A DNA stretch of 17,401 nt from assembly GCA_021806345.1 (NCBI GenBank), contig JAJZXP010000260.1:1-17401 (forward strand). The letters are read 5' to 3'. Of this stretch, positions 1-7,308 are shown piece by piece. The position numbers were made by a program, and so were the translations under genes. This DNA is from Thermoplasmata archaeon (GTDB lineage Archaea; Thermoplasmatota; Thermoplasmata; Thermoplasmatales; Thermoplasmataceae). Each line of letters starts with the position of its first letter. Within the stretch, counting starts at the first letter, position 1. The notes beneath the pieces were generated by a model. The model saw only the letters and a program-made list of their open reading frames with translations. It did no database searches and was not told the origin of the DNA.

Positions 1-83
1 TTGAGGAAGGCATAGATCGATTGCATATAGACAGGGATGTATGCAAGGGGAGCACTGATACCCACAAAGAGGCAACGCTATGA
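1..83 (+). CDS. 3' end of an unidentified upstream gene (partial)
   Basis: The third frame is open from the window edge to a TGA at 81-83 and reads about 26 residues with a charged, hydrophilic end (…HIDRDVCKGSTDTHKEATL). The other two forward frames have stops close to the edge. The stop overlaps the ATG of the next gene in a 4-bp ATGA, the same arrangement seen at 2377-2380 and 16289-16292. This suggests it is the tail of the first visible gene of the left operon. Too little is present to name a family; the single Cys could be part of a metal site or mean nothing. Confidence 0.5.
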   Translation, partial: EEGIDRLHIDRDVCKGSTDTHKEATL

Positions 84-1549
84 ACGACAGCGACCTTAGA
101 ACCTCCAATCCCTTGGGATGGAGAGTAAGTCAGATATTCCTATCTATGTTCTTTTTCAGTATTTCTATAATATTTAGTTTCGAAACAAATTACTTTATAG
201 TTTCCCCTGGAACTCCATTATTTTTCTACTTGATACTAATTTTACTCTTAACCCCATTACTGGAACTATTTTTTAAAAGATATCTACAATTGTTGAGATT
301 TTATCCAATCAGTATTTTTGCAATGGCAAATCTGATCTTGGCCACTCTTGATTTTAGCAATGTTCCAATATTTGCCCTTCAGTCCGCAGCATTTCTTTTA
401 TCTTTAAGATATATAATTTTTTCAGACAGCAGAAGGATTTTCCATATTACTTTTATTTTCTATGGGATCTCAATGCTTTTCTTGTCATCGCTTTTAAGAA
501 TCTCTGTGTCAAATTTTCATCCTCAAATGTATATTTTCAACAGTTCCGATGATATCAGAACCGCAGGAATTCCAATATTTTTTAGCAACGGAGTAGTAAT
601 GTCATCGCCTAAACTATTTGTCTTAACCATCAGTTTGCAGTATCTGATCGTCATTCTCATTTTAGGATTCTTTCTATTAGAGAACGCTGATAGAATTTTA
701 GCCATATCCAGACAAAAAAAGGTAGCATTTGACAAAAAAGGTCAGTCTCTTGGTTTAGTTTCCACCTCATTTTCCGTTTTCTCATGTCAGTGCGAGACTA
801 CCACCTCAATCATTCCTGCCATAGGCAGTGAAATATTAGGTCTGGTTTCATTGCCAATCATTGCAGAGAGCATCATTCTGTCACTTGGCACTTTCATCAT
901 GATTCACCTTCTGTTAAATAAAGGAGAGATGCCATTTTTCAAAAAAAGATGGGAAACCAATGGAGGTAGCTTGTACCAAATTTTACTTATTTCATTTTTC
1001 ATCATTCTTTCACCGGTAATTATTACGTTAGGTGTCTTCCTAAATTTGCAATCAAATCTCCTATTTTACTTTGGGACGAATTTAGGAATGTTTGCATTAG
1101 GACTTTTTGCATTTCTAACACTTTTCGACCAATTGAACATACGAATAAGAACAGCTAGGCTCGTATATGCGGCTCTCGGACTGCTCTCACTTGTTCTTAT
1201 GGCGATTTGGTATTTCCCTTTCGTTTTAAGCTTTACAGTTTCCAGTGGATTAGTATTTTCCATCATGGGAATCATCTCAGTATTTGCTGGTTCTATTGGT
1301 GCAATAATTTTGTCTTCAGTTAATAGAGTTGAAAGATCAATAATATACGAATACCTGACGGGTATGTTTCCCATTATTTTCGTAGTAATCTTGTATTATA
1401 CCATCATAAGTGGAACGCAAATTTGGGTTCAGTTTTCCATAACCGATCAGCTGCTGTTTTCTCTTTTGCTATTGGGCTTCACACTGCCATTTATGTGGTA
1501 TTCCACAAATTTATCTATTTACGGCTATTACAAGAATCATAGCAGATAA
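80..1549 (+). CDS. polytopic membrane protein, unrecognised family
   Basis: This 489-residue protein is very hydrophobic. By eye it has about 12-13 membrane segments (near 17-34, 46-65, 74-92, 96-114, 120-142, 182-202, 240-276, 298-322, 326-350, 360-385, 388-416, 425-446 and 455-476). Its most distinctive part is a polar, Cys-containing stretch, FSCQCETTTSIIPAIGSE (about 234-252). It lies between a basic cytoplasmic-type loop (RQKKVAFDKK) and a hydrophobic run, and could be a re-entrant loop or metal/thiol site. The ATG at 80 overlaps the previous stop, and a purine-rich GAGG (69-72) at good spacing supports this start. It is followed after 24 bp by an FAH-family gene and further on by a HerA-like ATPase, apparently one transcript. 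I do not recognise the family; a channel, transporter or membrane partner of the ATPase are all possible. Confidence 0.85.
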   Translation: MNDSDLRTSNPLGWRVSQIFLSMFFFSISIIFSFETNYFIVSPGTPLFFYLILILLLTPLLELFFKRYLQLLRFYPISIFAMANLILATLDFSNVPIFALQSAAFLLSLRYIIFSDSRRIFHITFIFYGISMLFLSSLLRISVSNFHPQMYIFNSSDDIRTAGIPIFFSNGVVMSSPKLFVLTISLQYLIVILILGFFLLENADRILAISRQKKVAFDKKGQSLGLVSTSFSVFSCQCETTTSIIPAIGSEILGLVSLPIIAESIILSLGTFIMIHLLLNKGEMPFFKKRWETNGGSLYQILLISFFIILSPVIITLGVFLNLQSNLLFYFGTNLGMFALGLFAFLTLFDQLNIRIRTARLVYAALGLLSLVLMAIWYFPFVLSFTVSSGLVFSIMGIISVFAGSIGAIILSSVNRVERSIIYEYLTGMFPIIFVVILYYTIISGTQIWVQFSITDQLLFSLLLLGFTLPFMWYSTNLSIYGYYKNHSR

Positions 1550-1573
1550 ATACCATTCTTCACTCATGATACC

Positions 1574-2380
1574 GTGAAAGTAAGAATTGTAAAAAAAGAC
1601 AATAAATTGTATCCGGTTCAAGAAGATGGAAACAATTTGTATTTAGGATCAAGCATATCTACGATAAATGATCTATATTCTATCGGAAAATCAATATTCC
1701 GGGACAAAGAGGAGATCAATACGGATCAATTTAAGGAAGTTATTCCAGTAAATCCCTCAAAGATACTATGCCCAGCTCTTAATTTTGGTGCTCATTCAAG
1801 GGAGACAAATCAGAAAGTCTCTGATTTTCCTTATTTTTTTGCAAAGTATACCAATGCAATCACTGGCTGGAGTTCTCCTATTAAAAACCATAAAAGCATA
1901 AAAAAATTGGATTATGAGGGAGAAATAGCAGCAATTATTGGAAAAACAGCGTATGACATAACGGAGAAAGATTCTCCGAATTATATTTCTGGATTTGCGG
2001 TTGTGAACGATGTAAGTGCAAGGGATTATCAGGCTGAATACGCCACAAACTTAGGTAAAAACTGGATAATGGCCAAAACAGCCGATACCTTTTTGCCGGT
2101 AAGTAATTCTGTATATTTGGGAGAGGAAATGAATTTCAATATAATTACGGAGGTAAACGGGGAAACTAGACAGAATGGGAACACCGACGACATGATTTAT
2201 ACCTTTAACAAAATGGTTTCTTACATCTCTCAAAACATTACACTTTATCCCGGAGATATGATCTTAAGTGGAACTCCTGAAGGAGTTGCCAATTCTGGAA
2301 AGTATCCATTTTTAAAGAAGGGTGACATTGTAAAGATCAGATCGGATAAAATAGGATATCTTGAAAATAGAATAGCATGA
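1574..2380 (+). CDS. fumarylacetoacetate hydrolase (FAH) family protein
   Basis: This 268-residue protein has an FAH-fold C-terminal domain. The motifs are LDYEGEIA (acidic metal ligands E115 and E117), VVNDVSARDYQ (third ligand D146) and the substrate/glycine loop GDMILSGTPEGVANSG (about 227-242). The short N-terminal domain and total length match the FAHD1/HpcE-like branch (acylpyruvases, oxaloacetate decarboxylases, 2-hydroxyhepta-2,4-dienedioate isomerases) rather than true fumarylacetoacetase. It lacks the DFYxxxxH segment found in the protein encoded at 9478-10353. A divalent metal and a 2-oxo-acid substrate are expected, but the reaction cannot be assigned. The start is GTG at 1574; no in-frame ATG lies nearby. 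Its stop overlaps the next ATG by ATGA, so it is translationally coupled to the unknown 299-residue protein, an unexpected partner for a catabolic enzyme. Confidence 0.9.
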   Translation: MKVRIVKKDNKLYPVQEDGNNLYLGSSISTINDLYSIGKSIFRDKEEINTDQFKEVIPVNPSKILCPALNFGAHSRETNQKVSDFPYFFAKYTNAITGWSSPIKNHKSIKKLDYEGEIAAIIGKTAYDITEKDSPNYISGFAVVNDVSARDYQAEYATNLGKNWIMAKTADTFLPVSNSVYLGEEMNFNIITEVNGETRQNGNTDDMIYTFNKMVSYISQNITLYPGDMILSGTPEGVANSGKYPFLKKGDIVKIRSDKIGYLENRIA

Positions 2381-3276
2381 TTTTCGAAATTTCGGAACAA
2401 GAACTGAGAAGTTTAGTACTGCCATTCAACGTTTATTTACCAGAAAAAAGACACGATAAGATCACACTTCGAATGTCGTATTACAGGCATCCCACCCTTA
2501 AAATATGGTTCCCAGAGGAACAGATTACCATAAAAGAGTTCTTCATGGACTGGTTTTATTATGGGTTTCCAAAAAACCATATGAAAAGTTCCAATGAATA
2601 TTTTGGAAAAGAGACAATACAGGAAATTGAAATAGATGGCATAAAACGCACTCTTTTTACAGGAATTGATTATGAGAATTCATACTCCTCCTGTTTATTT
2701 CTCAATGGGACATGTCTTGAAATCAGGCATACCAGATCATCACTTGAAGATGTAATAGAAATAATAAAGACTCTTAAAGAAGTTAATTCATCAAAAAAAT
2801 CAAATTTCCTATCCAGATCATTTTATGCAAATCCACCGGGGGAGGTATTTTGGTTTGAAGAGACAAGAATCAGCAGAATAAAATGGAAGACGATCAATGA
2901 TCAGAGCATATTTGACAGTCGATCCTTTGACCTTGGATTTCTAAACAACGACCAAAAACTGATAATTTTTGAAAACAGTCAAGGGGACTACGTCTTTATC
3001 GATATGTCTAAGAATACAAAATGGGTTAAGAATCTTAGGTACTCGTTTAAAGGCACGGCACCTATATTCGTTAAGGTGGAACGTGGTGAGGACTACATTA
3101 TGGGAATCATTTCGGAATTTGGTCCTATGGTTTACCAGTTCTTTCAAAAAGATTTCAGTTTGACTATCACTGTACCCTCGGTGAAGAGCTTTGATTTTGG
3201 AAAAGAACAAATTTTGCACATTTTGAAAAAATTAAAGTCTGACTCGTTTTTGGATGATTATGTCATTCAGATATAA
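2377..3276 (+). CDS. hypothetical soluble protein upstream of HerA-like ATPase
   Basis: This 299-residue protein has no signal peptide or membrane helix that I can see. Composition suggests a mixed alpha/beta fold. The N-terminal half (about 1-135) alternates short strands with aromatic-rich segments such as FFMDWFYYGF, followed by a helix-like acidic/basic stretch (SSLEDVIEIIKTLKEV). The C-terminal half (about 150-299) is strand-rich and ends in a charged helix (ILHILKKLKS). No catalytic motif, zinc cluster or nucleotide-binding loop is evident. The ATG overlaps the preceding stop (ATGA), and its last 23 bp overlap the start of the ATPase gene. Such coupling makes it a likely partner or adaptor of that ATPase; this is inference from position only. 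Confidence 0.85.
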   Translation: MIFEISEQELRSLVLPFNVYLPEKRHDKITLRMSYYRHPTLKIWFPEEQITIKEFFMDWFYYGFPKNHMKSSNEYFGKETIQEIEIDGIKRTLFTGIDYENSYSSCLFLNGTCLEIRHTRSSLEDVIEIIKTLKEVNSSKKSNFLSRSFYANPPGEVFWFEETRISRIKWKTINDQSIFDSRSFDLGFLNNDQKLIIFENSQGDYVFIDMSKNTKWVKNLRYSFKGTAPIFVKVERGEDYIMGIISEFGPMVYQFFQKDFSLTITVPSVKSFDFGKEQILHILKKLKSDSFLDDYVIQI

Positions 3277-5005
3277 TATCGGCACTTCATCAAGAGCGAA
3301 CAAGGATACAGCAGACTTTAAGCTGGGAATTTCTTCCGCAGGAGGGCCCTATGGAATATCTGAACAAACTTTATTTTTCCATAGCCTTGTACTGGGAAGG
3401 ACAGGAACAGGAAAGTCAAATTTGTTGAGAAACTTGATTGATTCCGGTTTAAAAAGTCAAAATAGTAATATCATTCTGATTGACTTCCATGGGCAACTGG
3501 CCAGAAAAGCCATTGAACTGAATAAAACAAAGTCACTTCTGTACTTAGGTCCTGAATCTGGAGAAGATTCAAAATCTGTAAGATTAAATCTACTCAGGGG
3601 AGCTTCAGAATCACCAATTTCTTTGTATCTTATACAGGACATTTTTTCTAGTGAATCTTCCGTGTCAGGTGGGACATGGGGACCACGACTTCAACTTATT
3701 TTTACTTCTGTTCTGAGGGAAATCGTTTCGCAGGATGAGAATTCAACTTTATTGACATTTCTAGAAACTATAATCTCAAAATCCAGAATGAAGGATCTAC
3801 TGCTCGGTGCTCGAGATGAAACTAAGAAAGTCATTTCCAATCTAATTTTCAACTGGCACTCGTGGTTGGAATATAGTGCAAGTTCAATCAACAAGTTGTT
3901 TCCCATCGTAACTGACCCATTGATTAACAAATTATCATGCTCAAGCAATGAAAGTGTGAGTATAATTGATAACATTAATCGAGGGAACACACTTCTAGTA
4001 ATTGATGTCTCAAAGTCTGTTATTTCCGCTGCTCAGGGAAGGATATTATCATCGTTACTGCTGAACAGGATATGGTCTGACGTTCTCAGGTCTGGGGGAG
4101 TTGAAAAAACTTTAATTGTAATAGATGAAGCTCAAAATCTAAACTCCTCCGTTTTGTCTGAAATTTTAAGTGAAGGCAGGAAATTCAACATTTTTCTTAC
4201 ACTAGCATCTCAGTTTATCTCCCAATACAGCAAGGAACTAAAGGAATCTCTAATCTCAAATGCCGGTTCAGTGTACTCATTTAACATATCTGAATCTGAC
4301 GCAAATATAGTTTGCAGCCTGATAACTGATCCTTTTATGAATAGAAGTGCAAAGAAGTCAATATTACTTGGCGTGCCTCATAATTCAACTCACATTGATT
4401 TGATGGACAAGACGGGGATTAAAGTCAGCAGTTTTATGCCAAATTTAATCCCAATGGATTATGATTTAAAAATTGTAAGGAGCAGAATTAATGAATCAAT
4501 TGAAAAATTTGGAACACAGGAAAACAAAGAGATAATACAGCCAATACAGGTAAACCAGGAACACTTATACCTGGCCACCTTTTTGGATCGTTATCTGAGA
4601 GCAAGGGGTATATTTCCCGAGGTAGAAAAAAAATTAAACACCATTAGACCTGACCTTTTTTTCTTCTATAAAAATATCCCGTTTGTATGTGAAATTGAAG
4701 TATCTGACCTCAAAAATATAAGAAGAGTGATTGAGAAAGTAATCAATTACAAGGACTATGAACTTATATTCTTGACTCCTAGGGATATGTCCTCACCGCT
4801 CAGAGATATGATTTCCGATGTCGGTAAAAATCAGTCATTTTTGAATTCTGATACTAACGGAGTATTAGGTAAAAGTGCATTGATAGGTATTAAAAAGATA
4901 CTGATAATAGAAGAGAGGAGCGGTATCCTATTTGCGAGGGTGGACAGGAAATTGATAAGATTTTCAACACAGAAATTAGGAAAAGTTCATACATTCGATG
5001 CTTAG
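3254..5005 (+). CDS. HerA/VirB4-like ATPase with C-terminal PD-(D/E)XK-like domain
   Basis: This 583-residue protein is a P-loop ATPase of the HerA/FtsK/VirD4 class (DUF87/TraG-like). It has a Walker A GRTGTGKS at 48-55, a conserved segment ILIDFHGQLARKA (74-86), a Walker B LIVIDEAQN at 287-295 with catalytic D291/E292, and a sensor-like LASQ at 317-320. Such proteins form hexamers that pump DNA or protein using ATP. Residues about 435-510 add a second domain: RPDLFFFY (D467) followed by FVCEIEVSD (479-485) within alternating strands. This resembles the PD…ExE variant of the PD-(D/E)XK nuclease fold seen at the end of some archaeal mobile-element ATPases and relaxation proteins. The usual Lys is Glu or Val here, so cleavage is uncertain. 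ATG starts at 3254 and 3260 are both possible; neither has a clear ribosome site. No membrane anchor is present, so a partner such as the protein encoded at 80-1549 would be needed for membrane attachment. Confidence 0.85.
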   Translation: MIMSFRYNIGTSSRANKDTADFKLGISSAGGPYGISEQTLFFHSLVLGRTGTGKSNLLRNLIDSGLKSQNSNIILIDFHGQLARKAIELNKTKSLLYLGPESGEDSKSVRLNLLRGASESPISLYLIQDIFSSESSVSGGTWGPRLQLIFTSVLREIVSQDENSTLLTFLETIISKSRMKDLLLGARDETKKVISNLIFNWHSWLEYSASSINKLFPIVTDPLINKLSCSSNESVSIIDNINRGNTLLVIDVSKSVISAAQGRILSSLLLNRIWSDVLRSGGVEKTLIVIDEAQNLNSSVLSEILSEGRKFNIFLTLASQFISQYSKELKESLISNAGSVYSFNISESDANIVCSLITDPFMNRSAKKSILLGVPHNSTHIDLMDKTGIKVSSFMPNLIPMDYDLKIVRSRINESIEKFGTQENKEIIQPIQVNQEHLYLATFLDRYLRARGIFPEVEKKLNTIRPDLFFFYKNIPFVCEIEVSDLKNIRRVIEKVINYKDYELIFLTPRDMSSPLRDMISDVGKNQSFLNSDTNGVLGKSALIGIKKILIIEERSGILFARVDRKLIRFSTQKLGKVHTFDA

Positions 5006-5061
5006 GCAGCATTTTACTGATCCCACAACTGTTGCAAAGCTTTCCATTTATTAATAAAAGG

Positions 5062-5073
5062 AATATATTTATA
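5062..5073 (+). promoter_or_regulatory. archaeal TATA box for the di-iron protein gene
   Basis: The sequence AATATATTTATA is preceded by a purine-rich BRE-like AAAAGG (5056-5061) and lies about 28 bp upstream of the ATG at 5096. Transcription would start at or next to the ATG, giving a leaderless mRNA. The 90-bp gap after the ATPase stop also suggests a new transcription unit. Confidence 0.7.
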
Positions 5074-5095
5074 CCGCTCTTTTCATGTAATTCAT

Positions 5096-5797
5096 ATGGA
5101 AATACAAGAGGTAAATGAGAACAATTTTTACGAAAAGACCTATCGTTTTGTCAAAAAGCACAATGCAATCGATAATGCATTCATTAATCGGTTCGCTAAA
5201 GGTGATGTGACTGAAGAGGAATTCATCAATTTTTCCATTGAGTTTTACCACTTTACAAGAGAGTGGCCCGCAATTCTCGGCACGCTCCTGGTAAATACCC
5301 CTAACGAAGAGGATGCAGCCAATCTGACAACAATCCTCGTTTCAGAGCTGGGAGATATGGATCCTTCAAAGAGGCATGAGTTGTTATATCGTAAGTATCT
5401 CAGAAGTATAGGATTAGAACCTTCTGATTTGGTCAAAAGGAGACAATTGCCAACAACTAAGGCTTGGCTTGACGGAATGCGTTCGTATTTTTCATCAGAT
5501 TATTATGAAGCATTAGGAGCAGAATTTGGTCTTGAAAATATGGCAATACCAATGTGGGACAAAATTCTGGCAGGATTCAAAGTAATCAAGAATAAGTATC
5601 CCAAGTACAAGAATGCCGATATTGAATACTTTACATTTCACAGAGAGTTGGAAGAGCACCATGAAGAAGCAATGGAAGATGTCCTGGGAACACATAAGAA
5701 GGATCCAAAGGCAAGGGAAAACTTTTTCAAGGGTGCAGAAGGAATTTTAACGTTGGAGAATAAATTCTGGCTTGGTCTGGGAACCAAATCCAATTAA
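5096..5797 (+). CDS. haem-oxygenase-like di-iron (TenA/PqqC/CADD-like) redox protein
   Basis: This 233-residue all-helical protein fits the haem-oxygenase-like di-iron oxidase (HDO) superfamily. Candidate ligands occur in the expected order: E84 and H94 in SELGDMDPSKRH, E143 in ALGAEFGLENM, and H182/E186/H189 in FHRELEEHH. The last trio has the H-x3-E/D-x2-H spacing seen in CADD-type enzymes. Aromatic segments YHFTREWP (51-58) and MWDKIL fit the helix core. Members include thiaminase TenA, PqqC, UndA-type oxidative decarboxylases and p-aminobenzoate synthases, so fold and metal site are well supported but the reaction is not. It has its own leaderless-type promoter. The histidine phosphatase gene follows after 30 bp with its own TATA box. 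No thiamine, PQQ or folate gene is adjacent to narrow the role. Confidence 0.85.
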   Translation: MEIQEVNENNFYEKTYRFVKKHNAIDNAFINRFAKGDVTEEEFINFSIEFYHFTREWPAILGTLLVNTPNEEDAANLTTILVSELGDMDPSKRHELLYRKYLRSIGLEPSDLVKRRQLPTTKAWLDGMRSYFSSDYYEALGAEFGLENMAIPMWDKILAGFKVIKNKYPKYKNADIEYFTFHRELEEHHEEAMEDVLGTHKKDPKARENFFKGAEGILTLENKFWLGLGTKSN

Positions 5798-5805
5798 ATT
5801 TTTAT
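5796..5805 (+). promoter_or_regulatory. TATA-like box for the first histidine phosphatase gene
   Basis: AAATTTTTAT overlaps the stop codon of the preceding gene and is centred about 27 bp before the ATG at 5828. This fits a leaderless start. The match is plain AT-rich sequence, so confidence is moderate. Confidence 0.5.
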
Positions 5806-5827
5806 CGTCAAAAGTCATTATCAAAAC

Positions 5828-6367
5828 ATGGTTTATTTTTTGCGCCATGGCGAGACCCTCTGGAATAAGACAGAAAAATGGCAGGGGATTTCTGATATTG
5901 ATCTTAGCAACAAGGGAATTCTTCAAGCTCAAGAAGTTGCCCATAATTTAAGTAAAGTGAAGTTAACCAAGATATTTTCGAGTGACCTCAAAAGGGCATC
6001 CAAGACTGCAGAAATTATTTCAGAGTTATTTCAACTGGAAGTTTTAACGGATATCAGATTAAGGGAGAGAAATTTAGGACAATTTGAGGGACTAACTACC
6101 TCTGAGATTTCCAAACTTTTTAAAAGGCAACTTGATATTTTAGATATTGTCTCCATGGATTTTCCAGAATTTGGAGTTGAACCTCTAGAATCAGAGTTTT
6201 CAAGAGCAAGGGATTTTATAGAAGATTTAAAAGCATTTGGAAGCGATGACATTCTTGTTGTATCACATGGTATAACAATCGCCATAATGGTCAGCATTTT
6301 AACTGGAAATGATTTTAGAAGCAGAAAAATTGGTAACTGCGAAATTATTGAGGTGAATCTGAATTAA
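5828..6367 (+). CDS. histidine phosphatase family protein (phosphoglycerate mutase-like)
   Basis: This 179-residue protein belongs to the histidine phosphatase superfamily. The signature LRHGET places the phospho-accepting His at residue 7 with R6. SSDLKRASKTAE supplies R56, LRERNLGQFEG the acid E80, and VVSHG the second catalytic His, H147. All four pocket residues are present, so it should be active. The short length and lack of the long insertions of cofactor-dependent glycolytic mutase point to a PhoE/CobC-like small-phosphoester phosphatase; the substrate is unknown. The ATG at 5828 places the RHG motif at the usual distance from the N-terminus. Its stop overlaps the stop of the convergent membrane-protein gene by 4 bp. 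A second member of the superfamily is encoded at 14556-15167. Confidence 0.92.
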   Translation: MVYFLRHGETLWNKTEKWQGISDIDLSNKGILQAQEVAHNLSKVKLTKIFSSDLKRASKTAEIISELFQLEVLTDIRLRERNLGQFEGLTTSEISKLFKRQLDILDIVSMDFPEFGVEPLESEFSRARDFIEDLKAFGSDDILVVSHGITIAIMVSILTGNDFRSRKIGNCEIIEVNLN

Positions 6368-6801
6368 ATTTGTGCTCCGATCACCATAAAAACAATAGTC
6401 AGAAAGGCAAATAATAATTCAAAGTATGTCCATTTTAACAGGGAAGGATAAAGTTCTTTCGTCATACCCTTAACCATTCTCATTACTTTCCCTTCATTGA
6501 TATAAACATAAGAAATAACAGCAAATATTATGCCAACTGAAAGGAAAATGCCAGCCATAGAATCAAAATTAAACGATGATCCAAGGCTTTTAATCGTTGC
6601 AGCAAGGATTATTCCCATTACAATTGCCAATCCACCAAGTGCCCTTATCCCTATACCTGAAACTCTTAACCTGATCGCGTGTGCATCATCTGGAATTGAA
6701 CCGTAGGCTCTAACAGCACTTAAGAACCAAACAATCATAATGATCCAGAGAACCCCTAAAACTCCATGAAGAGTTTCTAAACTTTTATATAGAAAGTCCA
6801 T
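6364..6801 (-). CDS. small four-helix integral membrane protein
   Basis: This 145-residue protein has four predicted membrane helices (about 8-29, 50-69, 82-101 and 122-142) and short loops. The first helix carries LHGVLGVLW; a His and small residues at the start of a helix are reminiscent of CopD/DUF2269-like membrane proteins that may bind haem or copper, but the resemblance is weak. The loop VYINEGKVMRMVKGMTKEL is basic and probably cytoplasmic. The start is supported by a TATA box about 24 bp upstream. It is a single-gene unit, convergent with the histidine phosphatase and divergent from the PPC-domain gene. Function unknown. Confidence 0.85.
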   Translation of the reverse strand: MDFLYKSLETLHGVLGVLWIIMIVWFLSAVRAYGSIPDDAHAIRLRVSGIGIRALGGLAIVMGIILAATIKSLGSSFNFDSMAGIFLSVGIIFAVISYVYINEGKVMRMVKGMTKELYPSLLKWTYFELLFAFLTIVFMVIGAQI

Positions 6802-6818
6802 GATAAAAGATTGATCTA

Positions 6819-6829
6819 ATTTATATAAG
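6819..6829 (-). promoter_or_regulatory. TATA box for the four-helix membrane protein gene
   Basis: On the minus strand this reads CTTATATAAAT, a strong archaeal TATA match centred about 23 bp from the ATG at 6801. The mRNA would be leaderless. Confidence 0.65.
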
Positions 6830-6863
6830 ATTATCTGGCGAAATATTACCTTTTTACAATTTC

Positions 6864-6873
6864 ATTAAATATT
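6864..6873 (+). promoter_or_regulatory. TATA-like box for the PPC-domain gene
   Basis: ATTAAATATT is centred about 24 bp before the ATG at 6892. This spacing favours that ATG over the in-frame TTG at 6883 as the translated start of a leaderless mRNA. Confidence 0.5.
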
Positions 6874-6891
6874 CTAGCAATATTGGGTGAT

Positions 6892-7308
6892 ATGAAATAC
6901 AGTAAGGAAGACAGCTATATTGTGGTGAAGTTAGACAGGGGAGATGATATTATGGCTTCATTATCCGATCTTGTTAAAAAAGAATCCGTTTCAAATGGAT
7001 ACATAGTATCAGGGTTGGGGGCCGCAACAAATGTTCAAATTGGGGCTCTCGTAAACAAAACTTACGTAAACCACACCTTTGAAGAAAGGCAGGAAATACT
7101 TTCCTTCAACGGCACCATCACCGAAGGTGATCCTTCCATGCATATTCACATTGTTCTGGCGGGAGAAAACAAAAATGCCGTAGGGGGACATTTATTTAAG
7201 GGAACTGCAGATCCCTTAATGGAAGTTATAATACTCAGATTCAAGAAACTCAGGATGACGAGAAAACTAGAAGAATACAGCGGATTGAAGGAACTCAGTT
7301 TTCTCTGA
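6892..7308 (+). CDS. PPC/DUF296 domain protein
   Basis: This 138-residue protein is a single PPC (plants and prokaryotes conserved, DUF296/PD1-like) domain. Markers are YIVSGLGAATNVQIG (about 37-51), the central strand motif PSMHIHIVLAGEN (H84 and H86) and the loop VGGHLFKG (H100). The three His match the metal-binding site found in prokaryotic members, which form trimers. In plants the domain is joined to AT-hooks and binds DNA; free-standing prokaryotic versions have no well-established function, so a DNA-binding label would be a guess. An in-frame TTG at 6883 would add three residues, but promoter spacing favours ATG 6892. The last 14 bp overlap the convergent tyrosine-operon gene. Confidence 0.88.
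   Translation: MKYSKEDSYIVVKLDRGDDIMASLSDLVKKESVSNGYIVSGLGAATNVQIGALVNKTYVNHTFEERQEILSFNGTITEGDPSMHIHIVLAGENKNAVGGHLFKGTADPLMEVIILRFKKLRMTRKLEEYSGLKELSFL

Noticed and set aside
1066..1374. Minus-strand 102-codon open frame inside the membrane protein gene
   Set aside because: It is the antisense of a clear hydrophobic coding sequence; no family motif or promoter.
5006..5061. Possible intrinsic terminator after the ATPase gene
   Set aside because: Only a short T4 run and no convincing stem or long poly-T; too weak to call.
6883..6891. TTG start three codons upstream of the PPC-domain gene
   Set aside because: ATG 6892 has better spacing from the TATA-like box and the extra residues (MGD) add nothing to the fold.
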